Positions 1-9,015 are shown, numbered from the stretch's first letter. The stretch: 64,000 nt of DNA from Leptospira sp. B5-022 (GCF_000347035.1 NZ_ANIJ01000018.1:62001-126000); one strand, 5' to 3'. Translations and numbers: made by a program. The notes: generated by a model not told the origin, from the sequence alone.

Positions 1-309
1 GACAATTTGTATGGGGATGAGGTCGGGGTGTCTTATCCGGACTCCAAAACTTTCGAAATTACTGGTCAGACCGGGACAAAGGCACTGCGGATCGATCTGA
101 ATCCGGAAGGTCCTACCAACGTTAAGATTGCCTGTGATACATATCTGATCTATTCCAAGTTTTCCAAAACCTGTGGTCGGACGGACGTTGGGACTTTTTC
201 GGATACGAATACTTGGGTTTATGAACCTACTTTGACATTCTCCAGTTATTATACCGTGCAGATGTTCGTTACCGCTGGAAAGGGTAACTGCACCGTATCT
301 TTTCCCTAA
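1..309 (+). CDS. Hypothetical protein, 3' end only (partial)
   Basis: An open frame runs in from the left edge and stops with TAA at 307-309, giving about 102 residues. The TTG at position 7 is in frame but has no ribosome binding site, and the frame is open to base 1, so this is most likely the C-terminal part of a longer protein. The visible part is rich in Thr, Ser, Tyr and Val and has three Cys residues, a beta-rich composition typical of secreted or surface domains. I recognise no family. A tight intergenic stretch follows before the next gene. Confidence 0.6.
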   Translation, partial: DNLYGDEVGVSYPDSKTFEITGQTGTKALRIDLNPEGPTNVKIACDTYLIYSKFSKTCGRTDVGTFSDTNTWVYEPTLTFSSYYTVQMFVTAGKGNCTVSFP

Positions 310-377
310 TTTTCAGGGCAAAAAATACTTGGTTTATTATCCGATTTGGATTAGGATCTGAAGGGAGGGAATACTGA

Positions 378-578
378 ATGGCAACAATAACCTCTATCTA
401 TCTCGGACTGGCTGAAAAAGCTTCCTCCGATCCGCGCAAAATGCCTAAGGTGGAAGGAATTCCAAATAAACCTTACGAAAACAAGCAGGCGGAAATTTTT
501 GATCAGAAGGCAATGAATCCTAGTTATGCGGGCGATATTTATAAAACTAAGGGAGCATTTGTAGACAAGATCTCCTAA
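378..578 (+). CDS. Small hypothetical protein (66 aa)
   Basis: A 66-residue hydrophilic protein with a purine-rich Shine-Dalgarno (GGGAGGGA) about 9 bases before the ATG and a strong terminator about 30 bases after the stop, so it looks like a genuine, independently terminated small gene. It is rich in Lys, Pro and Ala, has no Cys, no membrane segment and no signal peptide, and is probably cytoplasmic. No family is recognised. The reading frame on the opposite strand across the same bases lacks a ribosome binding site and crosses the terminator, so it is taken as a shadow. Confidence 0.65.
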   Translation: MATITSIYLGLAEKASSDPRKMPKVEGIPNKPYENKQAEIFDQKAMNPSYAGDIYKTKGAFVDKIS

Positions 579-610
579 CTTTTTTTGGTCCGATTGTCTA
601 AACACAATAA

Positions 611-635
611 AAAAGCCCTCAAATTGAGGGCTTTT
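611..635. terminator. Bidirectional intrinsic terminator
   Basis: AAAAGCCCTC and GAGGGCTTTT form a perfect 10-bp stem around a 5-base loop (AAATT). The stem ends in A/T runs on both sides, so it can terminate transcription from the small gene on the left and from the VOC gene arriving on the minus strand. Confidence 0.9.
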
Positions 636-662
636 CTTTATTAAGGCCGAAAGTTTTAAGTC

Positions 663-1034
663 TTAATCTTCTTTGTAATTGATCTCTAATATATTACCGG
701 ACGGATCCAAGAAATGGAGAAACTCTCCTCCGTCTCTGGCTTCCGGACCTCTTACGATCTGAACTGATTTAGATTCGAGTTCTACGATCGCTTCGGTAAA
801 ATCATCCACATCCAATACGAAACTGAGGACAGGAGATTTAACTTCGGTTAAAGAACTTTTAACTCCGTTGGTATTGAGGAGTTTAATGTTCACAGAATCC
901 AAGCCGATGATTGCGAATTCGTTTCCTTTTTCCTCGATCGTCTCGAAATCAAATAGTTCGGAATAGAATTTTACAGAGGCTTCTATATCCCCGGTAGGTA
1001 TTACAATATAATCGATTCCTTCTACGATGATCAT
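663..1034 (-). CDS. VOC (glyoxalase/bleomycin-resistance) family protein
   Basis: A 123-residue protein with the paired beta-alpha-beta-beta-beta fold of the vicinal oxygen chelate superfamily. The first half has the typical start IVIPTGDIEASVKFYSELF and the second half ends with FLHFLDPSGNILEINY. Family members bind a divalent metal with His/Glu residues and act as lyases, dioxygenases or drug-binding proteins. Here the first-strand position that usually holds a metal-binding His is occupied by a non-His residue (GIDYIVIP), while the final Glu (NILEI) is kept, so the metal site may be altered and the substrate cannot be predicted. It is cytoplasmic. The flanking membrane-protein gene lies upstream on the same strand about 100 bases away. 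Confidence 0.8.
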   Translation of the reverse strand: MIIVEGIDYIVIPTGDIEASVKFYSELFDFETIEEKGNEFAIIGLDSVNIKLLNTNGVKSSLTEVKSPVLSFVLDVDDFTEAIVELESKSVQIVRGPEARDGGEFLHFLDPSGNILEINYKED

Positions 1035-1133
1035 TGAGGTAGATCCTGTTTTCCTTTTTCGTCATTATGAGAAGAAAACCGGGCTTGTCTATCGGAAAAC
1101 CGTAAGATACTCGTTTTTCAAGTCGAATTGGCT

Positions 1134-2282
1134 TTATGAGCCCAAATTCCGAATGCCCAGAAAGCCTTCCAGTTCCGAGTTGTTCTTTCCTCCCTTCCAT
1201 AGGAACCCATCCAAGATATAATGAGTGAACTGGGGAAGAAAGAAGAGAGGCACTAGGATTCCCTCAAGGCCCTGTCCTAATTCCGCTTTTATTACGGAAG
1301 AGTTTCCGAATAAATACGGATGCTCCCTCCATACAAAACTATCCCAAAGCCATTCTTCCGAAAAGGCAAGGGCCAATAATACTAACGAAAAGCTAAGGAT
1401 TGCCAAGGCTCCATTACGAAAACTATTATAAAATACGGAGGGAAGCTCTTTCTTTCTGAAATTGGAATATGCGAATACCAGGGCCATATAAGGAACCCCG
1501 TGGTTGATCACATTCGTAAGAGTAAACGCAAAATCGTCGTTTAGTAATACGATACCGACATACCAAACGGAGGCAGTATTTAATAGGAGTAAAAGTTTTC
1601 CCGAACTTATTCTTTTTCCTTTAATAGAAAGGTAGACTTGGATCGAAGAGTATCCTATCACCCAAACCCAAAATAGTATGTGAATGAAGTCTGAAAGTGA
1701 ACGATTCGGATATTGATAAAAGTCGCCTTCCATAAACCATTCGAAATGCCTCCCTCCCGGAATTAGATGCCAGTACAAAACAGGTAAACCGGTCACTATA
1801 TACAAAGTCATCTTATCTAAGAGAAACGGAATTTTGCTTTCGACTTTAAGTTCCCTTCTCGCATACAGACTCAAAAAACCGTATTGTTGTCTGATAAAAT
1901 GAAACACCGCTAGATAAGCCATCGCTCCCCAGAAGAATAATTTTCCGAAAGAGTAAAGTACGAGCGCCGATATAAAACATAAAAATGGAACCAAGCTTAG
2001 AAGGACTTTTTTCCGATTCCAAACTTCTCTATCCCAATATGCTCTGAACAAAGTGGAATATACATGAGACACATCCACACCTGGGATAAGAAGTAGCCAA
2101 AGCCAAGGAGGCAAAGCATTTCCGCTTGTTCTAGAGGAACCAAAGGAAGAATTTTCCGGGAATCCGAAGTAGTGCGCGAGGAGCACAACCATTACGGAAA
2201 TCAATCCGGGCGTGATAAACCAAGTAAGATCGAATCTTTTGGAGATGATCCAAGGACTAGGAGTTATTTTCTCTTCCATCAA
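1134..2282 (-). CDS. Conserved polytopic membrane protein
   Basis: A 382-residue protein with about eight to nine hydrophobic segments. Several conserved-looking His/Tyr/Trp clusters lie at membrane edges: AVFHFIRQQYGF, LYWHLIPGGRHFEWF, VINHGVPYMAL and FTHYILDGFLW. Recurrent histidines in or next to helices suggest metal or haem handling or a membrane-bound enzyme, but I cannot assign a family. Its start overlaps the stop of the upstream FAD-dependent oxidoreductase by 4 bp, so the two are translationally coupled and probably work in one pathway. The idea that it is a membrane partner or a downstream hydroxylase- or desaturase-like enzyme is inference only. Confidence 0.75.
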   Translation of the reverse strand: MMEEKITPSPWIISKRFDLTWFITPGLISVMVVLLAHYFGFPENSSFGSSRTSGNALPPWLWLLLIPGVDVSHVYSTLFRAYWDREVWNRKKVLLSLVPFLCFISALVLYSFGKLFFWGAMAYLAVFHFIRQQYGFLSLYARRELKVESKIPFLLDKMTLYIVTGLPVLYWHLIPGGRHFEWFMEGDFYQYPNRSLSDFIHILFWVWVIGYSSIQVYLSIKGKRISSGKLLLLLNTASVWYVGIVLLNDDFAFTLTNVINHGVPYMALVFAYSNFRKKELPSVFYNSFRNGALAILSFSLVLLALAFSEEWLWDSFVWREHPYLFGNSSVIKAELGQGLEGILVPLFFLPQFTHYILDGFLWKGGKNNSELEGFLGIRNLGS

Positions 2283-3883
2283 CTTCTCTTGGCAACGGTT
2301 TGGACTTTTTTAGAAGCTTCGAATCCTCTATACAATGCTTCTTCAAATATGGAAATCCCACTTAGGTCGCAATGAGCGAAATGAATTCCTGATTCGGATT
2401 TTGCCAATTTTTCTCTTTCTCCTCCCCAAAGAAAACCGGGAACAGGACGCACCATTGCATGTGCATGGGTCATGATATCGATTCGAGAAACTAAACTTTC
2501 AATATTGGGATGAGGCCTTTTTAGATCGGAAAGTATCTCTTCCTTCCAGGTATCCCAGGTTTTAGGAAGAATGGATCTTCTTGAAGCAAGAGTATCTTTT
2601 TCTCCAAAGGCAAGATAATAAGTAAGAACTGATTGGGGTCGAAGCGCTCTTAGATCTTGGTGAGTAGATACCACGTAACCGAGAGATTTACTCTTATAAA
2701 TTACGTTTTCCCAAGCGGGGGGATGTCCTTTTCCTTGGGGTAGTTCGTCTACAAATAGGTTCGCAACCAGCCAAGGAGAATATTCCAATCTTTGTAGAAT
2801 TGAATCCTTCTCTCCTAAAATATATTTTCGAGTGAAAGAAGGTAGAGCATAGATCACTTGCTCCGCCTTGATGAGCAGATCTTTTTTTGTTTTTATATCG
2901 TAAGCATTGATCTCCCAGGTTGCCGAATTCTTACGAATTCTTTCTACAAGACTGGAAGTTCTGATCTTATCCTTAGAAGGCTTTTGTAGGAGCTCTAATA
3001 GGAATCCGTTTCCTTCCGGCCAGGTCAGGACCGGAGGAGAATCTTCCTCTTCTCTTAATCTAGAACAGAAATAATGAAGTCCTGCCCAGGCAGAGATATT
3101 GTCGGAATTCCCACCGTAATCGTCTCGCGTGCAATAATCGGCATACCAAAGGATCTCGGGCGATTGGATACCTGATGTTTTTAGATAATCTGAAAAACTG
3201 ATCCGATCTAATTTTAAAATTTCAGGGTCTCTGGAAGAACGATCTATCGGAATGCAGAACGCCTTTTGTCCGTCTCTTCCTTTCTTGTTTTGCCACGAGT
3301 TTATAATTTTACGAAATAATAATTCTTGCTCATCAGGTTCTCCTGTTCTTCTCGGAACTAAACCTGCTTGCCATCTTCCTTGGTAAAAGAGTCTTTCTTC
3401 CGGATCGAAACATAGATACTTTTCCGGATAGATTGGATTTCCATCGGAGTCTTTACCTTGGACCAGTCCGTTCTCTTCTAAAAATTTCCGGACTAATACC
3501 GACTCTGGTCCCGGTTGGGGAAGATAATGTGCACCCCAAGGATATTTTAAGGAATCGGTTTCCGAATATCTGGAGTTGCCTCCCACTTGATTCTCCAGGT
3601 CCAAGATCAAATAATCCGAGATCCCGAATTGGGATAGATAATATCCGGAAGAAAGTCCCGAGATACCTCCTCCGGCGATCAGAACCTTTGTTTGGATCGT
3701 ACTAACGGGAGAAAAATCCGTTCTGACTTGTCTGATCCGATGCCCTGTTTCTCTGTCCGGTCCTAGGATATTTCCTTGGATATTTTTTTTTCTGAATCTA
3801 AAATAAGAACCAATCCCCAAAAGGGCTGCGCAGAATGCCAAAGCGGATAGGAATACTTTTCTGGAAAAACGATCTTCGGACAT
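2279..3883 (-). CDS. FAD-dependent amine-oxidase-like oxidoreductase, membrane-anchored
   Basis: About 534 residues. An N-terminal hydrophobic segment follows SRKVFLSALAF, resembling a Tat or anchor signal. Next comes a Rossmann dinucleotide motif, VLIAGGGISGLSSGYYL, followed by the acidic end of strand 2 (ILDLENQVGGNS), which is typical of flavin amine oxidases, phytoene-desaturase-like and protoporphyrinogen-oxidase-like enzymes. The C-terminal flavin-contact region is around HFAHCDLSGISIFEEALYRG. The ATG at 3883 is preferred to the TTG two codons earlier. The next gene, a polytopic membrane protein, starts inside the stop codon, so the pair forms an operon. The substrate is unknown; the enzyme probably acts at or outside the cytoplasmic membrane. 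Confidence 0.8.
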   Translation of the reverse strand: MSEDRFSRKVFLSALAFCAALLGIGSYFRFRKKNIQGNILGPDRETGHRIRQVRTDFSPVSTIQTKVLIAGGGISGLSSGYYLSQFGISDYLILDLENQVGGNSRYSETDSLKYPWGAHYLPQPGPESVLVRKFLEENGLVQGKDSDGNPIYPEKYLCFDPEERLFYQGRWQAGLVPRRTGEPDEQELLFRKIINSWQNKKGRDGQKAFCIPIDRSSRDPEILKLDRISFSDYLKTSGIQSPEILWYADYCTRDDYGGNSDNISAWAGLHYFCSRLREEEDSPPVLTWPEGNGFLLELLQKPSKDKIRTSSLVERIRKNSATWEINAYDIKTKKDLLIKAEQVIYALPSFTRKYILGEKDSILQRLEYSPWLVANLFVDELPQGKGHPPAWENVIYKSKSLGYVVSTHQDLRALRPQSVLTYYLAFGEKDTLASRRSILPKTWDTWKEEILSDLKRPHPNIESLVSRIDIMTHAHAMVRPVPGFLWGGEREKLAKSESGIHFAHCDLSGISIFEEALYRGFEASKKVQTVAKRS

Positions 3884-3998
3884 AAACAAACGGATTGCAG
3901 ATTAGTTTTTAGGTAAGAAGAAGCAAGGAAAAAGAAATTTCCTATACATTTTCCAAAACTCTCCTTGGCTTTCCGATCGGTCCGAGGATTTTAGAGTT

Positions 3999-4751
3999 AT
4001 GGCTGTTCTTTTGGATTTGGATAATACGGTTTTCGATTCCGTAGGGATCTATGAGTTTACGATCCGAGAAATGGAAAAAAAGGCAAAGACCCTGGGCTTC
4101 TCCTCTTCTAAAGAATTCAAAAAGACTTACGATACTGTCCGAGCAGAAGTTAAAAAAGAACTTCCGAACAATCCGGTCAATCGACTACGCATTCTTTATT
4201 TTAAGAAGATGTCGGAACTTCTATTCGGGAGATTGGATCCTTCTTTTGTCCTAAAACTGGACTCCGTTTATTTTGGATTTTTTCTGCAAGGGATCAAAGA
4301 TTGGAAAAAGAAAAACTTTAAAGAGTTTAAAAGGATTTTGTCTCTGCTCAGAGCTTTACAAGAAGTCCAGGATATAGTCATAATCACGAACGAGTCTCTC
4401 AGGACCCAATTGCTGAAATTATCAGTCCTGTTTCCAAAAGACTTTAAATACAAATTAGTCACTTCAGAAGAAAGCGGAGCGGAAAAACCTTCTGCCTTGA
4501 TCTTTAATAAGGCGTTATTGACTGCCGACCCTAAAAAGTCGTATATCATTGGAGACTCATTACAAGACGATATTGGTGGAGGACTTGCTTTCGGGTTAGA
4601 AGCTTTTTATCTGAAAAGTCCCATCTCTTCTTCCAAAACCAAATCAGTTCTGGAAAAGAAATCGTTAGAAGGAAAAGAATATTGGGAATCTCCCGATCTA
4701 TCCTCCGCTTTAAATTATATCTTAAGTTTGGAAAAAGGGATCGTACTTTGA
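3999..4751 (+). CDS. HAD superfamily hydrolase
   Basis: A 250-residue haloacid-dehalogenase-type phosphatase. Motif I is LLDLDNTVFD (nucleophile Asp 6 and acid/base Asp 8). Motif II is in IVIITNES, motif III is the Lys in SGAEKPSALIF, and motif IV is YIIGDSLQDDIGGG. A helical cap lies between motifs I and II, as in the subfamily of phosphoglycolate-phosphatase-like enzymes. The substrate, probably a small phosphorylated metabolite or nucleotide, cannot be read from sequence. The enzyme is cytoplasmic. The stop codon abuts the end of the convergent methyltransferase with no spacer. Confidence 0.9.
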   Translation: MAVLLDLDNTVFDSVGIYEFTIREMEKKAKTLGFSSSKEFKKTYDTVRAEVKKELPNNPVNRLRILYFKKMSELLFGRLDPSFVLKLDSVYFGFFLQGIKDWKKKNFKEFKRILSLLRALQEVQDIVIITNESLRTQLLKLSVLFPKDFKYKLVTSEESGAEKPSALIFNKALLTADPKKSYIIGDSLQDDIGGGLAFGLEAFYLKSPISSSKTKSVLEKKSLEGKEYWESPDLSSALNYILSLEKGIVL

Positions 4752-5654
4752 TTACTTCTTTTTCAGCAGAGCAAATAAGGTCAGATTTAGGTTCACTTGC
4801 TTGAATGTCAGATACCAAAGCATTAAGGTTCCGTAATAGAAGGCTTTCTTTAAGAAGATCCCTAATTTCGCTTTCGGGCCGGAAACTCCGGACACGGAAG
4901 CGATCGGTTTTAGGATCGAAAACTCGACGGAAGAAAATCCGCATTGTTTCGCCAGAAGTCCTAAAGTTTTTTCCGTATAATCGTTAATATGATCTTTTGC
5001 TTCTAGGTAATGTCCGCCTTCTTGCATACCTTTTAAAGCAACTTTCAGTTTTGCTTTGAATAGCTGAACAGGGAAATTCGGAGTTTGAACGAACAAAAAT
5101 CCGCCGGGTTTCAAAAGTCCGAATAAATATTGGATGAGACTATGCGGTTTAGGGATATGTTCGATTACGTCCCAAAGAGTGATGATATCAAAACTTTCTT
5201 TCGGAAGGCCACTGTCCTGAACGATACCTGGGAATACTTGTTTGAGACCGTTTTTTTCTCTCGCGAATTTGACCGCTTTTTCGGAGATCTCGTAACCCAC
5301 AGCTTCCCAACCCGGTCTTGTAGTTCCGATCGTTTTTACGAAGAAACCGAGTCCACAACCAACATCCAAAATTTTCCCTTTAGGAGCCGAAAGAAATTTT
5401 CCTATGAAGTCTTTGTAGATCTCTCTATGAGCCACATCCCACCAGTCTAAATCATAACCGGTTTCGTCGTCCCAGTATCCTTCGTAATGTTCGTCTTGCT
5501 CATAAGTGGAGAATGCGTGGCTGCAATTCAAACAACGCACGATTGGGATTCCGTTTTCGACGAATAAGGTTTTGTTTTTCTGACTTCCGCAAAGATAACA
5601 GGTCTGGTTCAAAAGGGAGTGTCCGTTGGATTGATAGTTTATAGTCCGTCCCAA
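4752..5654 (-). CDS. Class I SAM-dependent methyltransferase with N-terminal zinc ribbon
   Basis: A 300-residue protein. Residues 19-44 hold a zinc-ribbon pattern (CYLCGS and VRCLNCSHAF), as in methyltransferases of the C-methyltransferase/Methyltransf_23 group often linked to sugar or surface-polymer modification. The Rossmann core follows: motif I is ILDVGCGLGFF, motif II lies around the acidic residue in AVGYEIS, and post-I is FDIITLWDVIEHIPKP. A C-terminal hydrophobic stretch (FYYGTLMLWYLTF) may sit against the membrane. The start is a TTG without a clear ribosome binding site; a TTG 14 codons later is possible. The substrate is unknown. Confidence 0.85.
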   Translation of the reverse strand: MGRTINYQSNGHSLLNQTCYLCGSQKNKTLFVENGIPIVRCLNCSHAFSTYEQDEHYEGYWDDETGYDLDWWDVAHREIYKDFIGKFLSAPKGKILDVGCGLGFFVKTIGTTRPGWEAVGYEISEKAVKFAREKNGLKQVFPGIVQDSGLPKESFDIITLWDVIEHIPKPHSLIQYLFGLLKPGGFLFVQTPNFPVQLFKAKLKVALKGMQEGGHYLEAKDHINDYTEKTLGLLAKQCGFSSVEFSILKPIASVSGVSGPKAKLGIFLKKAFYYGTLMLWYLTFKQVNLNLTLFALLKKK

Positions 5655-5845
5655 AACTTAGGTTTTCGATAAGTGTTTGATCACGGGCTTAAAGAGCCAG
5701 GACCATAGGGACTGGATCTTATCCTTCGGTTTCAGCCTCTAAATTCCAGTAAAAAACGAAGTCGGTCCAGGCCTTTTTGGATTTTCCAAGGAAGGTCCCA
5801 TTGGAAGCATGGAAACAACCTCTCAGGTTTAATTAGGAGATTCGT

Positions 5846-6715
5846 TTGGCTAAAGTACATTTTACCAAGATGGAAGGGATCGGAAACGATTACGTTTACG
5901 TGGATGCAACTAAAGACGATTTACGTCTGAGCCCCGAACAGATCCAAAAACTTTCCGACCGTAATTTCGGGATCGGAGGTGACGGTGTGATCTTTATCCG
6001 TGCATCCGATAAAGGCGATTTCCAAATGGATATGTACAATGCGGACGGTTCTTCTTCCGAGATGTGCGGGAACGGAATTCGTTGCGTTGGAAAATACGTG
6101 TACGATCACGGTCTTACGAACAAAAAACAACCTAAGATAGAAACGGGCGCCGGAATTTTAGAACTCGACCTGAAAGTAAACGGAAGCGGTAAAGTGGAAC
6201 AAGTTTCCGTGGACATGGGAAAACCGATCTTGGTTCCTTCTTTAATCCCTGTTAAATGGGAAAATGAAAATCCGATCTTAGAACAACCGCTTTCTTTCTT
6301 GAGCGGATTGCCGGGTTATTCTTCTTACAATTTGAAATTCAGCGCCGTAAGTATGGGAAATCCACATTGTATTATTTATGTAGAAGATCCGGATCAATTT
6401 CCGGTCCGAGAGATCGGTCCATTGATCGAAAATCATACGGAACTATTTCCTCGTAGGGTAAATGTCGAATTCGTATCCTTAAGAGGAAAAGACCATCTTT
6501 ACCAAAGAACTTGGGAAAGAGGTGCCGGAGAAACATTGGCTTGCGGAACGGGTGCTTGTGCAGTGATGACAGCCTCTCATCTAAACGGTAAGACTGGCAA
6601 AGATGTCCGTATCGATCTAAGAGGTGGAACCTTACGAGTGCAATGGTTGGAATCAGGTCATGTGTTAATGACTGGTCCGGCTACGGAAGTATTCAGCGGA
6701 GTCGTGGAAGTTTAA
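5846..6715 (+). CDS. dapF: Diaminopimelate epimerase
   Basis: A 289-residue enzyme that converts LL- to meso-diaminopimelate, for lysine and peptidoglycan synthesis. Both active-site cysteines are visible, in [13 protein letters not shown] and [10 protein letters not shown], as is the N-terminal signature [16 protein letters not shown]. Length and two-lobed layout match the family. The start is TTG with AGGAGA five bases upstream. The 3' end overlaps the convergent acyltransferase by 4 bp. Assignment is secure. Confidence 0.97.
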   Translation: MAKVHFTKMEGIGNDYVYVDATKDDLRLSPEQIQKLSDRNFGIGGDGVIFIRASDKGDFQMDMYNADGSSSEMCGNGIRCVGKYVYDHGLTNKKQPKIETGAGILELDLKVNGSGKVEQVSVDMGKPILVPSLIPVKWENENPILEQPLSFLSGLPGYSSYNLKFSAVSMGNPHCIIYVEDPDQFPVREIGPLIENHTELFPRRVNVEFVSLRGKDHLYQRTWERGAGETLACGTGACAVMTASHLNGKTGKDVRIDLRGGTLRVQWLESGHVLMTGPATEVFSGVVEV

Positions 6716-7428
6716 GCTTCCGCGTACTGACCTTCTTGTAAGGCGATCATTCTGTTTCTGACCGTATCGGAGAGTTGTTTCATATTCTCCTCTAAGGTGC
6801 CTGAAAGAAAATCCCTATGGTCTACTTTTTCTCCGTAGATCACTTTTACCTTTTTATAGATCGCACGCTTTTTGATATCGCAGACTTCTTTTGGCATTCC
6901 CATAAAGCTGCGAACGATAGGAGGTATTGGAATATCAGAATAAGATTCCTCTACAGGGATAATGACAGAAGGAAGAATATCCACTTTATTGCGAATGGAA
7001 AATGCAGCGAAGCCTGAATGAAAGTCTACCATTCCGGATTTAAAATCGTTTTTGACCATATAGTCATGGCCTTCCGGGAAAATTCCTAAGGTCTCTCCCT
7101 TTTTAAAAACCTGTTGGATCATCTTAATGGAACCGATGGAAATATTTCCGTCAATGGACATCGGGATCCCACCCGCGATCTTTGCTAGGTCTCTGAATAT
7201 AGGAATTCTGAAAGTGTATTCTGCAGCGATCCAGGAAATGAATCTAGGAAAAGTATAAGAAAGAATAAAAGGATCCATATCTGATCTATGATTGCAGGTA
7301 AGAATTACTTTACCGTTAGTTACAATATTCTCGGTTCCGTACGCGCTGATATTCACGGCTAGACCAATAAAGGGAGCCACGAAATTTTTGATCCGAAGAT
7401 ATGTTTTTGCTTCTTTCTCCACGGTCAA
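6712..7428 (-). CDS. Lysophospholipid acyltransferase (PlsC-like)
   Basis: A 238-residue glycerophospholipid acyltransferase. The HX4D catalytic motif is [10 protein letters not shown], followed by the FPEG motif ([11 protein letters not shown]) and a hydrophobic N-terminal segment that would hold it at the membrane. Family members move an acyl chain from acyl-ACP or acyl-CoA to lysophosphatidate. Which lysolipid this paralogue uses is not visible. A small hydrophilic gene ends 13 bases upstream on the same strand, suggesting co-transcription. It overlaps dapF by 4 bp tail to tail. Confidence 0.88.
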   Translation of the reverse strand: MTVEKEAKTYLRIKNFVAPFIGLAVNISAYGTENIVTNGKVILTCNHRSDMDPFILSYTFPRFISWIAAEYTFRIPIFRDLAKIAGGIPMSIDGNISIGSIKMIQQVFKKGETLGIFPEGHDYMVKNDFKSGMVDFHSGFAAFSIRNKVDILPSVIIPVEESYSDIPIPPIVRSFMGMPKEVCDIKKRAIYKKVKVIYGEKVDHRDFLSGTLEENMKQLSDTVRNRMIALQEGQYAEA

Positions 7429-7441
7429 CCTTCCTAAGCGA

Positions 7442-7720
7442 CTATTCTCCTAAGAAAACGCTCCACCATTTTTTATCCTGCCCCGCAGGCTTATTGGAGT
7501 TCGGATCTCCATCGGAGGATTTTACCTCTTGTCGGGGTCTTCCGAAATCTTTTTGTTTTCGTTTCGGTTGAACATTCGAGAGATTTTTTTTGATCTCCTC
7601 GTATTCCTTCGAAGCGTTGGCATTAGAGCGAATATAATTACGTATATCGTCCCATTGAGGATCGTCTTCATTGCCGTAAGCGGCATAGTTGAACAGATCG
7701 ATTTGATCGAATTCAGGCAT
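7442..7720 (-). CDS. Small hydrophilic hypothetical protein (92 aa)
   Basis: A 92-residue, highly charged protein. The N-terminal half is acidic (EFDQIDLFNYAAYGNEDD) and the C-terminal half is Lys/Pro/Asp-rich and probably disordered, ending WWSVFLGE. A good ribosome binding site (GGAAAG on the minus strand) precedes the ATG. The gap to the acyltransferase start is 13 bases, so the two probably share an mRNA. The N-terminal layout recalls zinc-finger or anti-sigma-like small proteins, but no metal ligands are present. I recognise no family. Confidence 0.6.
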   Translation of the reverse strand: MPEFDQIDLFNYAAYGNEDDPQWDDIRNYIRSNANASKEYEEIKKNLSNVQPKRKQKDFGRPRQEVKSSDGDPNSNKPAGQDKKWWSVFLGE

Positions 7721-7930
7721 ACTTTTCCTTTCCGTTAAGGGGAAGTTCAGAATAGGATCTGATCGGAATCGCCTATAAGCAAAATCCTTTCAAACCATTC
7801 GCATGTTTGCCTGGGAAAATACTATGGCAACAGTTTTCGTAAATTTCAAACCGGATTTTCCGATTTCATTTTTAAAAAATCTAGCGAATGTCACTGAATT
7901 TAGGACTTCGATTTTCCGAAGGTATAATTT

Positions 7931-8107
7931 ATGGAGAGAGAAAATCTCCCCCCTTTAAACAGACATAATCATAAAGAATCGGAAGAACAAAAAGAAACCG
8001 GTACGGCGAAAAATTTAGGCAGGATCATTCCTTTTCCTTCCCCGCCGGGAAGAAATTTGAAAAAGATCCGGGAATTGTACGAGGATATTTTCGATCCGAG
8101 ATCTTGA
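7931..8107 (+). CDS. Possible small protein (58 aa)
   Basis: A 58-codon frame starting ATG at 7931 with GAAGG eight bases upstream and ending TGA at 8107. The product begins MERENLPPLNRH, has a charged linker, then a hydrophobic-Pro patch (GRIIPFPSPPG) and an amphipathic end (RNLKKIRELYEDIFD). It sits in an otherwise empty gap between two minus-strand genes. The composition looks protein-like and the ribosome binding site is reasonable. There is no homology evidence, so this is a candidate only. Confidence 0.4.
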   Translation: MERENLPPLNRHNHKESEEQKETGTAKNLGRIIPFPSPPGRNLKKIRELYEDIFDPRS

Positions 8108-8157
8108 TCTATATTCGCTGTAGGCTTAGGAGCGACACGGTTAAATTTTTCCGGATT

Positions 8158-8634
8158 TTAGAAAAGAGATCTGAGAAAATCCAGATATTGAGTTTTTCCA
8201 TCGCTGTTCTCCGTTGGGGCGAATGCGGCAAACTCTTTGTCAGTGCCGGGATCGTACGGTCCGGATTTCCCTTCGAAACAAATACAGGTTTCCGAAAGGC
8301 AGACCAGTGTATGGTACACTCCAGGTAGAATATCTATCCCGTAAATTGGGCCATCCGAACTTAGGATATGTTTCTCCCTGATACTTCCGTCCTCTTCGAA
8401 TAGAATGAAGCCTAGTTTTCCCTTTAGAACTAGAAAGGTCTCAGGTTTGGGGGGATTTTTGTGACAATGAACTTGGACGTACGTGTCCTTTGTTAGTACG
8501 TTCAGAAATCTCTGATACGGTTCTATTAATTCGTGAAAGTTATGGTTCGTTCTTCCCCTAGCGGAAGAGGAAGCAAGTGGAAGGAGTTTATCGAATAACT
8601 CCTGATCGATGAGTAATTTATCCGGCCGAGACAA
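8158..8634 (-). CDS. WbuC-family cupin metalloprotein
   Basis: A 158-residue single-domain cupin. The region TYVQVHCHKNPPKPETFLVLKGKLGF carries cupin motif 1 (HxH, Glu, Gly), and IDILPGVYHTLVC carries motif 2 (His). The C-terminal CICFEGKSGPYDPGTDKEFA is typical of WbuC-type cupins often found near polysaccharide loci. It probably binds a divalent metal; the reaction is unknown. The start used is a TTG that overlaps the end of the upstream Bfd-like gene by 17 bases. No ATG lies at a better position, so the start is uncertain, but the two genes are clearly in one transcript. Confidence 0.75.
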   Translation of the reverse strand: MSRPDKLLIDQELFDKLLPLASSSARGRTNHNFHELIEPYQRFLNVLTKDTYVQVHCHKNPPKPETFLVLKGKLGFILFEEDGSIREKHILSSDGPIYGIDILPGVYHTLVCLSETCICFEGKSGPYDPGTDKEFAAFAPTENSDGKTQYLDFLRSLF

Positions 8635-8797
8635 GTTGTAGATGCTGTTCGCAATACGCGATTAAGTAATCTTTGCAGGCTGTGCAAGTATCCGCAGCTC
8701 CGCAAGCTTTTACCACTTCGCGATAATCTTGTCCTTGTTGTTTTGCTGTCTCTACGATTTTTTCAAACGTGATTTGAGCACAATGGCACTTTTCCAT
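8618..8797 (-). CDS. Bfd-like [2Fe-2S]-binding protein (59 aa)
   Basis: A 59-codon gene starting ATG at 8797 and ending TAA at 8618. The product starts MEKCHCAQITFEKIV, and near the middle has CGAADTCTACKDYL. The cysteines at 4, 6, 38 and 41 match the spacing of the four [2Fe-2S] ligands of bacterioferritin-associated ferredoxin (CxC followed by CxxC, with about 31 residues between the pairs). Length matches Bfd (about 64 aa). Family members deliver electrons for iron release or act as small redox partners. No bacterioferritin gene is adjacent. It overlaps the WbuC-like cupin by 17 bases, suggesting coupling. A TTGACT hexamer at 8851-8856 (minus strand) could be part of its promoter. Confidence 0.8.
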   Translation of the reverse strand: MEKCHCAQITFEKIVETAKQQGQDYREVVKACGAADTCTACKDYLIAYCEQHLQLVSAG

Positions 8798-8932
8798 TCT
8801 GGTTCCCGATCTCTTTCTATATAACTATCGTTTTTGAGACTCAGTATTAAAGTCAAGTTTTCTGAGCAAAAATTCAGAATATTTTCAAGATTATATGGGA
8901 CATAATGTCAGAGTTTATGGGAAAGAGGAAGT

Positions 8933-9009
<77 letters not shown>

Positions 9010-9015
9010 GGGTGA

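Noticed and set aside
7824..7958. A 44-codon frame beginning ATG GCA ACA in front of the 58-aa candidate
   Set aside because: No ribosome binding site, and it overlaps the better-supported 58-codon frame.
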